Below, in pieces: positions 15,759-26,400 of a stretch of DNA of 64,000 nt (positions are counted from its first letter, which is position 1; each line of letters opens with the position of its first letter). Source of the DNA: Sphingomonadales bacterium. GTDB lineage: Bacteria; Pseudomonadota; Alphaproteobacteria; Sphingomonadales; Sphingomonadaceae. Below the pieces are notes generated by a model that made no database searches, was not told the DNA's origin, and saw only the letters and a list, made by a program, of their open reading frames with translations. The position numbers and the translations under genes were made by a program. The stretch is from contig JAIXPC010000013.1 in NCBI GenBank assembly GCA_027486415.1, positions 1 through 64,000 of the forward strand, read 5' to 3'.

Positions 15759-17186
15759 TCAATCCCGCGCCGCCAGTGCTGCCAGATTGGCCTCGTGATC
15801 GGCGCGACTGAGGCGGTAGCGCGAAACGGCGAGGATCATCAGCGCCCACACCAGCCAGATCGCCGGCACATAGGTGGCGCCCAGCTGCCACAGGCTGTCG
15901 GCGCTGACCTGGTCGGGCCGCGCGCCCTTGGGGAATTCGGCCAGGGTCAGAACCACGCTGGCCGCCATCACGCCCAGCCCCTGCACCGCCTTTCTGATGA
16001 ACGTGTTGGCGGCAAAGAACACGCCTTCCGAACGCTGCCCGGTCTTCAGTTCCGCCTGTTCGACCAGATCGGCCAGCATCGAGGCAGTGAGCGCCTGGAA
16101 GCAGATCACCAGCCCGACATCGATCAGGGTGACGAAGAACACCACCCAGAACACCACCGGATCGCCATTCGCCGGCAGCAGATCGAACAGCCGCGCCAGG
16201 ATCGGCAGCGGCAGCGCCAGCCCGGCCAGAAGCCCGATCACGACGGCACCGCGCTGCTTGCCGAGCCGGCGGGTGACCCAGGGAGACAGACCACCGCCGA
16301 GCGCGGCCGAGGCAAAGACGCTCATGGTGATCAGGCCGATCTGTTTCGATGAGAAGCCCCAGAAATAGGCCGAGAAATAAAAGCTCAAGGAGGCCGAGAT
16401 GCCGGTGGCGATGGCGCCGAAGATGGCAGCGGCGAACAGTGCGGCGAAATCGCGGTTGGCCAGCGTCGCGAAGATTTCGGCAAAGATCGCCTTCACCCCC
16501 AGCGACCGGCGTTTCGGTGGCGCGCGCAGGTGGCGGACATGGCCGTGGGTGCCCAGCGCCGAAATCAGGATCGCGGCGAGGATCAGCACCGATGCGATCA
16601 TGCCATAGACTTCATAGGCATCGCGGTTGAACTGGCCGTTGGGGATTTCGGCTGTTGCAAAGGCCGGGAACAGCAAGGTGAAATTGGCGACCGTCATCAC
16701 GGTGCCGATGGCCCAGGCAAAGAACAGCCGCCAGCCGAACAGGGCGCTGCGGTCATCATAGCTGCGGGCCAGTTCGGGGCCGAGCGCCGTGCTGGGGATT
16801 TCATAGAAGCTGATGCTGATCCGCGTCAGGCTGGCCAGCACCAGGAGATACCAGAACAGCGCCGTCTGCGACCAATCGGCCGGCGGATCCCACACCAGGA
16901 AATAGATGGCGGCGGTGGGGATGGCCGAGGCATAGAGGAAGGGGTGACGCCGCCCCCAGCGTGATCGCAGATTGTCGGACCAGTAACCGATGACCGGATC
17001 GACCACCGCATCCATGATCAGCGCAAAGGTGATGGCCAGACCGACAAGCCGCGCATCGACGCCGATGACCTGGCTGTAGAACAGCAGCAGGAAATAGCTG
17101 AAGCCGCCGTCCTTGATGCCATAGGCCCCGGCCCCAAGGCCATAAGCAAGGCGTGTGCCCAATGACGGCCGCTCGGCGTCTGCCAT
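15759..17186 (-). CDS. MFS transporter, GPH sugar:cation symporter type
   Basis: A 475-residue, about 12-helix membrane transporter. The start at ATG 17186 is fixed by the ribosome site AAGGGGAAGG just upstream. The N-terminal region with GLGAGAYGIKDGG, MDAVVDPVIGYWSDN and SRWGRRHPFLYASAIP matches the MelB-like glycoside-pentoside-hexuronide family, in which the DPxxGYxSD loop helps bind the cation. The substrate is not predictable. It is a single gene, transcribed toward the EVE gene. Confidence 0.82.
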   Translation of the reverse strand: MADAERPSLGTRLAYGLGAGAYGIKDGGFSYFLLLFYSQVIGVDARLVGLAITFALIMDAVVDPVIGYWSDNLRSRWGRRHPFLYASAIPTAAIYFLVWDPPADWSQTALFWYLLVLASLTRISISFYEIPSTALGPELARSYDDRSALFGWRLFFAWAIGTVMTVANFTLLFPAFATAEIPNGQFNRDAYEVYGMIASVLILAAILISALGTHGHVRHLRAPPKRRSLGVKAIFAEIFATLANRDFAALFAAAIFGAIATGISASLSFYFSAYFWGFSSKQIGLITMSVFASAALGGGLSPWVTRRLGKQRGAVVIGLLAGLALPLPILARLFDLLPANGDPVVFWVVFFVTLIDVGLVICFQALTASMLADLVEQAELKTGQRSEGVFFAANTFIRKAVQGLGVMAASVVLTLAEFPKGARPDQVSADSLWQLGATYVPAIWLVWALMILAVSRYRLSRADHEANLAALAARD

Positions 17187-17230
17187 ATGATCCTTCCCCT
17201 TGGCTCTGCTGGCCTTTTGCAGGGGCAGTA

Positions 17231-17947
17231 TCAGCGGCGAACCGCGCCCTGTAAAGCCAGCCAGTCCATCAGCCAGCGTGCCGCCGGGCCGGGGGTGTGA
17301 TCGGGGCGGTGCAGCAGTTCGATCGGGTAGGTGGTGCCGGGCCAATCAGGCAGTTCCAGCCGCATCAGTGTGCCGGCAGCAAGATCATCCGCCACCATCG
17401 GCAGGGGCATGTTGCCCCAGCCGGCGCCGGCCTTCAGCAGCGCGTGCTTGGCGCTCATGTCGCCCAGTCGCCAGGAACGGGGGGACAGGACGCCGAAATC
17501 CTTGCCTTCCGTCAGTTTCGAACGATCCGTCAGCACCAGTTGCAGATGCCGCTGCGCTTCGCCCGGCGCGATGCCGGGGGCCGTGAGCGGGTGGCCCGGG
17601 GCCGCCACCGGCACCAGCGGCACCCCGGCCAGGGCCCGGCGCACCAGCCGTTCATTGACACCATCCAGCGCGCCCGCGATCGCCAGCGTTGCCGATCCGT
17701 CGAACAATCGCGCCTGCACGGCGCCCAGCGCCTCGACGTGAAGGCGCAGGGACAGGGTCGGGAAACGCGCCTGCAGCCGGGTGAGGGCCGTGACCAGCAT
17801 GGCGACCGGGAACATCACCGTGACGGCCAGTGACAGCTCGGCCTCCTGGCCCGCGCCCAGCGCCGCCACCCCGGCCTTCAGCGCGGCCACATTGCCCAGC
17901 GTGTCGCGGGCGTGGGCCAGCACCAGCCGCCCGGCATCGGTCAGCAC
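17231..17947 (-). pseudogene. LysR family regulator lacking its DNA-binding domain (5'-truncated)
   Basis: What remains is about 238 residues: the end of the linker, [19 protein letters not shown], and the whole co-inducer-binding domain down to LQGAVRR. LysR proteins carry LTxAG at about residue 60, after an N-terminal helix-turn-helix; here the homology stops abruptly at VLTDAG (17947) and the sequence upstream is wrbA coding sequence on the other strand. The open frame continues to 18148, but only by reading antisense to wrbA. A protein made from it could not bind DNA in the usual way. See the wrbA fragment at 17942-18193. Confidence 0.8.
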
Positions 17948-18193
17948 GGCGGCAACGAAACCACGCTGTTTTCGATCATCACCAACCTGATGCACTTCGG
18001 CATGGTGATCGTCGGCCTGCCCTACAGCCACCAGGGCCAGATGCGGATCGACGAGGTGGTGGGCGGCGCCCCTTATGGTGCCACCACCATTGTCGGCGGC
18101 GACGGCAGCCGCCAGCCATCCGAAACCGATCTCGCCGGCGCCCGCCACCAGGGCGAGCAGGTGGCGAAGATTGCGGCCAAGTTGTTTGGTTGA
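17942..18193 (+). pseudogene. wrbA: 3' fragment of NAD(P)H:quinone oxidoreductase (WrbA family)
   Basis: About 83 C-terminal residues of a WrbA flavoprotein, from [20 protein letters not shown] through IVGLPYS and [15 protein letters not shown] to the end [13 protein letters not shown]. The family is about 200 residues long, so the first 115 or so, including the FMN phosphate-binding loop, are missing. The homology begins at 17942, exactly where the LysR homology on the other strand ends. The two genes were probably divergent neighbours, and one deletion removed both 5' ends and the shared promoter. Confidence 0.82.
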
Positions 18194-18225
18194 GCAAATG
18201 CGGCCGGGGGCGTAAACCCGGCCGC

Positions 18226-19089
18226 ATGAGCACCACGTTCACCCTTGATACCTCGACAAGCCGCGCCCACCCGGTGCCGGAACCGGTGCGCCGGCTGACG
18301 GTGCCGGCCATCAGCAAGCGCAAGGGCAAGGATGGGGCCGGTGAGCCGATCGTGATGCTCACCGCCTACACGGCGCGGATGGCGCAATTGCTTGATCCGC
18401 ATTGCGACCTGCTGCTGGTCGGCGATTCGCTGGGGCAGGTCATCTATGGCCTCGACACCACGGTGAAGGTGACGATCGACATGATGATCGCCCACGGTGC
18501 CGCCGTTGTGCGCGGATCATACCGCAGCGTCGTGGTGATCGACCTGCCCTTTGGTTCCTACGAGGAAAGCCCGGAAGCCGCGTTCCGCACCGCGTCGCGC
18601 GTGATGCAGGAAACCGGCGCGGCCGCCGTCAAGCTGGAGGGTGGCGCGGTGATGGCGCCCACGGTCAGGTTCCTCAGCGAACGCGGCATTCCGGTGATGG
18701 CGCACGTCGGCCTCACCCCGCAGGCGGTCAACGCGCTGGGCGGTTACGGCGCGCGGGGCCGCAGCGAAGCGGAACAGGCCAAGATCCTGGCCGACGCCAA
18801 GGCGGTTGCCGATGCCGGCTGTTTCGCGCTGGTGGTGGAAGGCGTGGTGGAGCCGCTGGCCCGCGCCATCACCGAGGCCGTGGCCTGCCCCACGATCGGG
18901 ATCGGCGCGTCACCGGCCTGCGATGGCCAGGTGCTGGTGGTGGACGACATGCTGGGCATGTTCGAACGCGTGCCGCGCTTTGTCGAACGCTTCGACGATC
19001 TTGCCGCCCGGATCAGCGATGCCGCCAGCCGCTATGCCGGCGCGGTGCGCGAACGCCGCTTTCCCGGCGACGCACAGCTGTATCGCTGA
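18226..19089 (+). CDS. panB: 3-methyl-2-oxobutanoate hydroxymethyltransferase
   Basis: A 287-residue enzyme that transfers a hydroxymethyl group from methylenetetrahydrofolate to 2-oxoisovalerate, giving ketopantoate, the first step of pantothenate synthesis. The Mg-binding GDSLG ([11 protein letters not shown]), [27 protein letters not shown] and [13 protein letters not shown] motifs are intact, as is the C-terminal [21 protein letters not shown]. The start at ATG 18226 gives normal family length. It is the first gene of a run with the YfgM-like gene, bamB and der. Confidence 0.96.
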   Translation: MSTTFTLDTSTSRAHPVPEPVRRLTVPAISKRKGKDGAGEPIVMLTAYTARMAQLLDPHCDLLLVGDSLGQVIYGLDTTVKVTIDMMIAHGAAVVRGSYRSVVVIDLPFGSYEESPEAAFRTASRVMQETGAAAVKLEGGAVMAPTVRFLSERGIPVMAHVGLTPQAVNALGGYGARGRSEAEQAKILADAKAVADAGCFALVVEGVVEPLARAITEAVACPTIGIGASPACDGQVLVVDDMLGMFERVPRFVERFDDLAARISDAASRYAGAVRERRFPGDAQLYR

Positions 19090-19171
19090 GGCTTTACCTT
19101 TGCGGCAGCGTCGGGCATTCACGCGCCGGCAATCCTGATGGTGTCACTGACCGACACGGAGCTTGAAGACC

Positions 19172-19879
19172 TTGGCCAAACCGCCCGCCACCCCAGATGA
19201 TTCCTTCCTGCGCGAGGTGGACGAGGAATATCGCCGCTCGCAGCTGGCCGGCCTGTGGAAGCGTTATGGCACGATCGCCATCGCGGCCGTGGTGCTGGGC
19301 TTGGCGGCGCTGGCCGGTTGGCTGTTCTGGCAGGATCGGCAGGAAAAGGCCGCTGGCGAGGCCGGCGCTTCCCTGATCCGGGCGACGGAGCAGCTGGAAG
19401 TGGGCGAAGGCGCCCGTGCCCGCCCGGTGCTGGAAGCGATGACGCGCGATGGCCCCGGTGCCTATGCCGGTCTGGCGCGGATGGTGCTGGCCAATGATGC
19501 GCTGGCCGGTGGTGACCGGGCCAAGGCGCGTGGCCTGTACGAGGCGGTGGCCAATGACAGCACGCTGCCGCAGCCGTTGCGTGATGCCGCGCTGGTGAAG
19601 GCGGTGCGGACGGGGTTTGACCAGATGCGCCCGGCCGACGTGATCGCCAAACTGAAGCCGCTGGCGGTGCCGGGCAACCCGTGGTTTGCCGTTGCCGGTG
19701 AGCTGGTGGCCGTGGCGCACTTCAAGGATGGCAAGCCGGAAGCGGCCAAGCCGATCCTGATCGCCATGGTCAAGGACGACAAGCTCGGCCCGTCGCTTCG
19801 CACCCGCGCGGCGCAGCTGGCGATTGCCGCCGGGGTGGATATCGGCACGCTGGGCCTTGATGCCCCGCCGGCGCAATAA
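19172..19879 (+). CDS. YfgM-like membrane-anchored tetratricopeptide protein
   Basis: About 235 residues. A short cytoplasmic segment (DSFLREVDEEYRRSQLAGLWKRYG) precedes one membrane helix (IAIAAVVLGLAALAGWLFW). The periplasmic part contains TPR-like helical repeats (AGLARMVLANDALAGGDRAKARGLYEAV). This is the architecture of YfgM, a SecYEG-associated chaperone-like protein. A TTG start is needed: the one at 19172 has GGAG ten bases upstream, while TTG 19163 is too close to that site. It precedes bamB, as in many proteobacteria. Confidence 0.82.
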   Translation: MAKPPATPDDSFLREVDEEYRRSQLAGLWKRYGTIAIAAVVLGLAALAGWLFWQDRQEKAAGEAGASLIRATEQLEVGEGARARPVLEAMTRDGPGAYAGLARMVLANDALAGGDRAKARGLYEAVANDSTLPQPLRDAALVKAVRTGFDQMRPADVIAKLKPLAVPGNPWFAVAGELVAVAHFKDGKPEAAKPILIAMVKDDKLGPSLRTRAAQLAIAAGVDIGTLGLDAPPAQ

Positions 19880-19886
19880 GGGTCAG

Positions 19887-21269
19887 ATGGTGAGCACGCC
19901 CAACAGCATCCGCACCGCATCGGTGATCCTGATGGCCAGCCTGGCGCTGGCCAGCTGCGGCGCCTTCAAGAAGGGCGCGCGCACCCGCACGCCCACCATT
20001 GGCGAACGCATTCCGATCCTCAGCTTTGAAACCCGCGCCGAGGCCGAAACCGAGCTGAAGGACACGGCGATCGTGCTGCCGGCGCCGGAAACCAATGCCG
20101 ACTGGGCGCAGCCGGGCGGATCGCCGACCAAGGTGGGCGGCCACCTGGTGCTGGCCGAACAGCCGGCGCAGACATGGCGGGCCAGCATCGGCAAGGGCAG
20201 CAGCGGCACCGCGCGCCTGAACGCCGCGCCGGTCGTTGCCGATGGCAAGGTCTTCACCATCGATATCGCCGGGCAGGTCAGTGCGTTTGACGCCAAGTCG
20301 GGCGCGGTGCTGTGGCGCGCCACGGTGAAGCTGCCCAAGCGCGGCAGCCGGGCCGCATTCGGCGGCGGTGTGTCGGCGGGCGATGGCCGGGTTTATGTCG
20401 CCACCGGCTATGGCATTGCGCTGGCCTATGATGTGGCAACCGGCAAGCAATTGTGGGAACAGGCGCTGGTGCAGCCGCTGCGCGGTGCGCCGGCGGTGGC
20501 GGCCGGCCGGGTGTTCTTCCTCAGCCAGGACAATCAGCTTCACGCTCTTGATGGCGCCACCGGTCAGGTGCGCTGGACGGTCAATGGCACAGTGGAAACC
20601 GCCTGCATCCTGGGGTCAGGCGCACCGGCCATTGCGCTCGACACCGTGGTCGCGGGCTTCTGTTCCGGCGAACTGAACGCGCTGCGCGCCGAAAACGGCC
20701 GCACCGTCTGGCAGGACCAGCTGGCCCGCACCGGCCGTTCGACGGCGATGGCGGCATTGGCCGATATCGACGGATCGCCGGTTGTCGATCGCGGCCGCGT
20801 GTTTGCCATCGGCCATGGCGGCCGCATGGTCAGCCTGGAACTCGCCACCGGCCAGCGCGTGTGGGAGCGCAACTTCGCCGGCGTCTGGACGCCGTGGGCG
20901 GCGGGCGAATTCCTCTATGTCGTCACCGTCGAAGGCGAGGTGCTGTGCATCACCCGCACCGAAGGCAAGCTGCGCTGGGTGACGCGCCTCGCCCAGTTCC
21001 GCAAGCAGAAGCCGGCCAAGCCCGGCCGTGATGGCCGCCCCGGCACGCCAGCCAAGACCAAGGGCCCGATCCAGTGGGCCGGCCCGGTGCTGGCCAGCGA
21101 ACGGCTGTGGCTGACCAACAGCAACCGCGAGCTGGTGGCGCTGGATGCCTATGAAGGCAAGAAGGTCGCCACCATCAAGTTGGGCGACGCTGCCTATCTG
21201 CCGCCGGTGGTGGCGGGCGGCATGATGTATGTGCTGACCGATGACGGCACGTTGACGGCCTATCGTTAA
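19887..21269 (+). CDS. bamB: Outer membrane assembly lipoprotein BamB
   Basis: A 460-residue lipoprotein of the BAM complex, which inserts beta-barrel proteins into the outer membrane. ATG 19887 follows AAGGG. The signal peptide ends in the lipobox LASC at about residues 21-24. The mature part is a PQQ-type beta-propeller, with repeated blades carrying A-x-D-x-x-x-G-x-x-x-W motifs (for example VSAFDAKSGAVLWRA, LAYDVATGKQLWEQ and LHALDGATGQVRW). It ends EGKKVATIKLGDAAYLPPVVAGG and so on. It is located between the YfgM-like gene and der, the standard order. Confidence 0.92.
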   Translation: MVSTPNSIRTASVILMASLALASCGAFKKGARTRTPTIGERIPILSFETRAEAETELKDTAIVLPAPETNADWAQPGGSPTKVGGHLVLAEQPAQTWRASIGKGSSGTARLNAAPVVADGKVFTIDIAGQVSAFDAKSGAVLWRATVKLPKRGSRAAFGGGVSAGDGRVYVATGYGIALAYDVATGKQLWEQALVQPLRGAPAVAAGRVFFLSQDNQLHALDGATGQVRWTVNGTVETACILGSGAPAIALDTVVAGFCSGELNALRAENGRTVWQDQLARTGRSTAMAALADIDGSPVVDRGRVFAIGHGGRMVSLELATGQRVWERNFAGVWTPWAAGEFLYVVTVEGEVLCITRTEGKLRWVTRLAQFRKQKPAKPGRDGRPGTPAKTKGPIQWAGPVLASERLWLTNSNRELVALDAYEGKKVATIKLGDAAYLPPVVAGGMMYVLTDDGTLTAYR

Positions 21270-21296
21270 ATCGCCAGCGCTGGTAAGGCGCTGGCG

Positions 21297-22718
21297 ATGA
21301 CTGCTGGAAACATCCTTGATTTCGATGCCGACGCGCCGCGCGTGGCCATCGTTGGCCGCCCCAATGTCGGCAAATCCACCCTGTTCAACCGCCTGGTTGG
21401 CCGCCGGCTGGCGCTGGTGGACGATCAGCCCGGCGTGACGCGCGACCGCCGCGAAGGCGCCGCCAGCCTGTTCGATCTGAATTTCGTTGCGGTCGATACC
21501 GCCGGTTTCGAAGACGGCAGCGATGACAGCCTGTCGGGCCGCATGCGCGCCCAGACCGAAGCCGCCGTGGGCCGCGCCACCGTGGCGGTGCTGGTGTATG
21601 ATGCCCGCGCCGGGGTGACGCCGCTGGATCGCCATTTCGCCGGCTGGCTGCGCCGGCGCGGTGTGCCGCTCGTGCTGGTCGCCAACAAGGCGGAAGGCCT
21701 GCAGGCCGAAACCGGCATCAACGAAGGCCATGAACTGGGCATGGGCGAGCCGATCGGGCTTTCGGCCGAACATGGCCTGGGCCTTGCCGATCTCTATCAG
21801 GCGCTGGCCCCGCACCTGGCCAGGGCCGAGGCCGAAGAGGCGGACGATGATGCGCCGCCCGAAGAGGGCGAGGACCTGCCGGAACCGCCGCCGGGGCCGC
21901 TGAAGATCGCCATCGTCGGCCGCCCCAATGCCGGCAAATCGACGCTGATCAACAAGCTGCTGGGCGAACAGCGGCTGGTGACCGGGCCGGAAGCCGGCAT
22001 CACCCGCGATTCCATCGCCATCGACTGGGAATGGCAGGCGCGCGACGGGACGGTGCACCCGGTGCGCCTGATCGACACCGCGGGCCTGAGGAAGCGGGCC
22101 AAGGTGACCGACAAGCTGGAGAAACTGTCTGCCGCCGATACCAAGCTGGCGATCGATTTTGCCGAGGTTGTCGTGCTGCTGCTCGACGCCACCCTGGGCC
22201 TCGAAGCGCAGGATCTGCGCATTGCCGACAAGGTGCTTTCCGAAGGCCGGGCGTTGATCATTGCCTTGAACAAGTGGGATGTCGCCGACGATCAGAGCCG
22301 GCTGTTCCAGGGCGTCAGGAAGGCGCTCGACGATGGTCTTTCGCAGGTGAAGGGCGTGCCCTTGCTCACCTGTTCGGGCGCCACCGGCAAGGGGCTCGAC
22401 ACGCTGATCGATGTGGCGCTGACGACGCGGGCGCGCTGGTCGCGGCGGGTGCCGACATCGGCGCTCAATCGCTGGTTCGAAGCTGCCACCAGCCGCAATC
22501 CGCCGCCGGCGCCGGGCGGCGTGCGGGTGAAACTGCGCTATGCCACGCAGGTGGCGACGCGGCCGCCGACATTCGTGGTGTTTGGCAACCGCACCGACAG
22601 CCTGCCGGCGAGCTATACGCGCTATCTCACCAACAGCCTGTCGAACGATCTTGATTTCGGCGGCCTGCCAATCCGGCTGAGCTTCCGCGGCGGGCGCAAT
22701 CCGTTCCACAAGAAATAG
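21297..22718 (+). CDS. der: Ribosome biogenesis GTPase Der (EngA)
   Basis: A 473-residue tandem GTPase needed for 50S subunit assembly. There are two complete G domains: the first P-loop GRPNVGKS at residues 20-27 with DTAGF, and the second GRPNAGKS at about 208-215 with DTAGLRKRAKVTDKLEK and NKWD. They are joined by an acidic linker (EEADDDAPPEEGEDLPE). The C-terminal KH-like domain ends in SFRGGRNPFHKK, the typical Der tail. The gene is 27 bases after bamB. Confidence 0.97.
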   Translation: MTAGNILDFDADAPRVAIVGRPNVGKSTLFNRLVGRRLALVDDQPGVTRDRREGAASLFDLNFVAVDTAGFEDGSDDSLSGRMRAQTEAAVGRATVAVLVYDARAGVTPLDRHFAGWLRRRGVPLVLVANKAEGLQAETGINEGHELGMGEPIGLSAEHGLGLADLYQALAPHLARAEAEEADDDAPPEEGEDLPEPPPGPLKIAIVGRPNAGKSTLINKLLGEQRLVTGPEAGITRDSIAIDWEWQARDGTVHPVRLIDTAGLRKRAKVTDKLEKLSAADTKLAIDFAEVVVLLLDATLGLEAQDLRIADKVLSEGRALIIALNKWDVADDQSRLFQGVRKALDDGLSQVKGVPLLTCSGATGKGLDTLIDVALTTRARWSRRVPTSALNRWFEAATSRNPPPAPGGVRVKLRYATQVATRPPTFVVFGNRTDSLPASYTRYLTNSLSNDLDFGGLPIRLSFRGGRNPFHKK

Positions 22719-22732
22719 CAGGGAGTTCTGCC

Positions 22733-23365
22733 ATGACGTTGCTGGGCTATTGGCGGTCGACAGCGGCGTGGCGGGTGCGGCTGGCGCTGGCGCTGAAGGG
22801 CGTGACGGTTGATCAGCAGCCGGTCAACCTGATCGACGGCGCACAGCGCAGTGCCGACCACCTGGCGCGCAATCCGCAAGGCCTGGTGCCGGTGCTGATC
22901 GATGGCGATGCGGTGCTGACGCAAAGCCTGGCCATCATCGAATATCTCGACGAGCAATATCCGTCGCCGCCGCTGCTGCCGGCCGATGCCGTGGGGCGGG
23001 CGCTGGTGCGCGCGGCGGCGCTGACCGTCGCCGCCGACGTTCACCCGCTTGGCAATCTGCGCGTTCAGCAGTGGCTGCGTCGCGAGATGGGCCAGGATGA
23101 TGCCGCGGTGACGCGCTGGCTGCACCAGTGGATGGGCGACGGTCTTGCCGCGCTGGAAGCCTTTGCTGCACGGCATGGCGGCCGCTTCCTGTACGGCGAC
23201 ACGCCGGGCCTGGCCGATATCGTGCTGCTGCCGCAGCTCTACAACGCCCGCCGCTTTGGCCTGCCCCTCGGCAATGTCCCCCGACTGATCGCGATTGACG
23301 CCGAGGTCGCGGCGCAACCCTGGGCCATGGCCGCCCACCCGGACAGCCAACCCGACGCGCGCTGA
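22733..23365 (+). CDS. maiA: Maleylacetoacetate isomerase / zeta-class glutathione S-transferase
   Basis: A 210-residue GST-fold protein. The zeta-class N-terminal motif is YWRSTAAWRVRLALALKG, in which the Ser remains but the Cys of the classical SSC motif is Ala, as in many bacterial members. QSLAIIEYLDEQYP is the glutathione-binding SNAIL-type region, and DTPGLADIVLLPQLYNARRF is the C-terminal domain motif. Zeta enzymes isomerise maleylacetoacetate in tyrosine breakdown; no other genes of that pathway are nearby, so the physiological substrate is open. It starts 14 bases after der. Confidence 0.85.
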   Translation: MTLLGYWRSTAAWRVRLALALKGVTVDQQPVNLIDGAQRSADHLARNPQGLVPVLIDGDAVLTQSLAIIEYLDEQYPSPPLLPADAVGRALVRAAALTVAADVHPLGNLRVQQWLRREMGQDDAAVTRWLHQWMGDGLAALEAFAARHGGRFLYGDTPGLADIVLLPQLYNARRFGLPLGNVPRLIAIDAEVAAQPWAMAAHPDSQPDAR

Positions 23366-23407
23366 GGCTGTCATTTTCCCGCCCTGAACGGGATCGTTGA
23401 CACAAAT

Positions 23408-23436
23408 TTACCAACGACATTGCAAAATCGTATAAA
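23408..23436 (+). promoter_or_regulatory. Possible promoter of the autotransporter gene
   Basis: TTACCA (23408-23413) and TATAAA (23431-23436) are separated by 17 bases, inside an AT-rich segment upstream of the start at 23488. A better -35 match, TTGACA at 23397, has no good -10 at 17 bases. The assignment is by eye only. Confidence 0.4.
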
Positions 23437-23487
23437 TTTGTTATTCCCACCGGATTGGGGTCAATTGCGTACATTCCGGGGGTTTAC

Positions 23488-26400
23488 ATGTTGGGTCGTC
23501 ATTCGTCCGTGCAGGTCGCGCCTGTTCGTGCCATTTCGCGTGCGCGCAGCGTGCGTCAGATCGGCATCGCGGCGCTCATGCTCGCCGGCACGGCGCTGGC
23601 CCCGGCCCACGCGCAGGTCGCCAATCTGGGCGGCACCACCGTCTCCCGCAATGATTTCGTCAGCCTGCCCGGGTTTGTCGGTATCGAACCGACCGAGATC
23701 ACCAATGGCCTGCTGCGGATCAACCCGCTGGTGAACGGGCTGAATTACAGCGGCGACCTGACCGACAGTGGCGGCCTGCTGACCTTCGTCAAGTTCGGCG
23801 TGAACAACCTGACGCTGAGCGGCGTCAACACCCACAGCGGCATCACGGCGGTGCAGGGTGGCAGGCTGATCCTCGGTTCGGCAACCGCCCTGTCGCCCAA
23901 TTCGCAGCTGACCGTTACGGGCTCCGCCGCCGCGCTGTCCACGCTCGACATGAATGGCTTCAACGGCACCGTGCGCTCGCTGTCGGGCAACGCGACGGGC
24001 GTCGTCACGGCCGGCAGCGGCCCGGCTGTGCTCACCATTGATGGCCCTGCCAGCCAAGTCTTTTCAGGTGCGCTGCAGGGCAATCTTGGCATCGTCAAGC
24101 GCGGTGCCGGTACCCAGACGTTCACCAACGGCGATCCGGTCAATGCGCCGACGACGGCCACCGGCCCCATCACGCTGCAGGCGGGCGGCCTGCGGTTGGG
24201 ATCGAACAATGCGCTGGGCAGCGGCCTGATGACCGTGACTGGCCCCGGCACATTATCGGTGGCGGGTTCGATCAATCTGCACTTTGACAACAATGTCGTC
24301 CTGAACAACACGCTGACCGTGGCGGTCGCCGCCGGCCAGGGCCTGACGATGAACGGTGTCATCAGCGGTTCCGGCACCCTCAACAAGATCGGGGTCGGCG
24401 CCGGCCTGACGCTCAATGGCGCCAACACCTACACCGGCGGCACGACCCTGGCCGGCGGTTTCCTGTTCATCGGCAACGCCAGCGCGCTCGGCACGGGCAC
24501 TGTCACCCAGACCCAAACCAGCATCATCAGCCTTGCCAATCCGGCACAAAGCCTGACGCTGGCCAACAATTTCCAGCTGCAAGGCTCTTCGCTGCAGGTG
24601 ACGGCGCCCAATGCCGGCGTGACCTTCACCCTGGCCGGCAACATCACCGGTGGGCCCGACATCAACGTGCAGACAGGCGCGGGCAGGGTCACGCTGGCCG
24701 GCGCCAACAGCATCTCGGGTTTCATCCGGCTGCAATCGGGCACGCTGGGTGTGGCCAGTTCTGCCGCCGTGAACGGATCGCAGGCCATCCGCGTCGAAGC
24801 CAACGGCACGTCGGTCGAGGTCAACGGCCCCGGCCACAACATCACGACGCGCCTGATCAGCCGCCCCGGCAGTGGTGCTCTGGCCGTCCGGCTGGATCAT
24901 GGTGCGGACAATATGCTGTTCAGCGGCGCGCTGCGCGATGGCGATACCGCCGGCGGCCATACGCTGCGGATCAACAAGTTCGGCACCGGCATCTTCACCG
25001 CGTCGAACGCCGATACGAACCTGTTCAACAACAACATCGTTTCGGGCGGGTTCGTTGTCGAGGAAGGCACGCTCAACCTGACCGGCCGGATGAGCAACAA
25101 CATCCAGGTGCAGGGCGGCGCAGCGTTGACGGGCACGGGTGTCCAGGATGCCGGCACGACCACCATCGCCGCTCTGGCCACGCTGTCGCCGGGCGATGCG
25201 CTGGCGGGGCCATCGGCGATCGGTACGCTGACGCTGCAGAATCTCGCGCTGTCGGCCGGGGCGGTCACCCTGTTCGATCTTGGCGCGCCCAGCATCAACA
25301 CGGCCAACCCGATCAACGACCTGATCGTGGTCAACGGCAATCTTGGGCTGGGCGGCGAATTCCGCTTCAACATCCTGCCGGGCTTTGGCGGCGGCACCTA
25401 TCGCCTGATGACCTATGGCGGTGCGCTCAGCGGCACTGTCACGCTGGGTCTGCTTCCCGCCGGCTTTGATTACAGCCTGAGCACCAGCGGCGGCTTCATC
25501 GATCTGGTCGTCGCCCTTCAGGACAGTTACTGGGATGGCAGCGGGCCGTTCGGGGACAGCGACGTTGCGGGCGGCAACAATGTCTGGAACGCCGCCAACA
25601 CCAACTGGACCGATGCGGGCGGCACTGTCATCTCGGGCTGGTCCAATGGTCGCCGCGGCTATTTCACCAACACCGGCGGCACCGTCATGGTGGATGGCAA
25701 TTTCAGCTTTGAACGGCTGATGTTCACCGCAGATGGCTATGTGCTGAATCCGGCGGCGAGCGCAACCCTGGGCGCGGATGCCGGCACGATCGAGGTGACG
25801 GCAGGCAACACCACCACGATCAATGTCAATCTGGTGGGCACCAATGGCCTTGCCAAGGCCGGCACCGGCACGCTGGTGCTGTCGGGTGACAACACCTATG
25901 CCGGTGGTACCGCGCTGGATGCCGGCACCATCCGGGTGAGCAACAGCGCGGCGCTTGGCACGGGTGCGCTCACCATGGCCGGCGGCACCACGCTGGCGGC
26001 GGGCGCGAACGGCCTGACGGTGGGCAATGCCGTCGTCACCAACGGCGTCGGCACCATCGACACCGGGGCCAACACGCTGACGCTGGCGGGCGTCATCTCG
26101 GGCGCTGGTTCCATTGCCAAGGCGGGCGCGGGCACGTTGATCCTGTCCGCTGCCAACACCCATGGCGGTGGCACGACGCTGAATGCCGGCACGATCAGGG
26201 TCGGCAACAGCGCGGCGCTGGGCACCGGTGCGCTGACCATGGCCAGCGGCACCACCCTGCAGGCCGGGGCTGCCGGCCTGACCGTGGGCAATGCGATCGC
26301 CCTGGCCAGCGGCGGCATCATCGATGTCAACGGCCAGGTGCTCACGCTGGGCGGCGTCGTCTCCGGCACCGGCCCGCTGTCGGTGATCGACAGCCAGGGC

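Noticed and set aside
17948-18148. N-terminal extension of the LysR frame as a real 305-residue protein
   Set aside because: The first 67 codons are antisense to wrbA coding sequence and contain no helix-turn-helix.
20616-22709. 697-codon open frame on the minus strand
   Set aside because: It lies antisense to bamB and der, which have complete motifs. Its composition (His, Arg, Gln, Gly) is typical of antisense frames.
23397-23402. TTGACA as the -35 box of the autotransporter promoter
   Set aside because: The hexamer 17 bases downstream (TTGCAA) is a poor -10. TTACCA with TATAAA at 17-base spacing fits better, though neither is certain.
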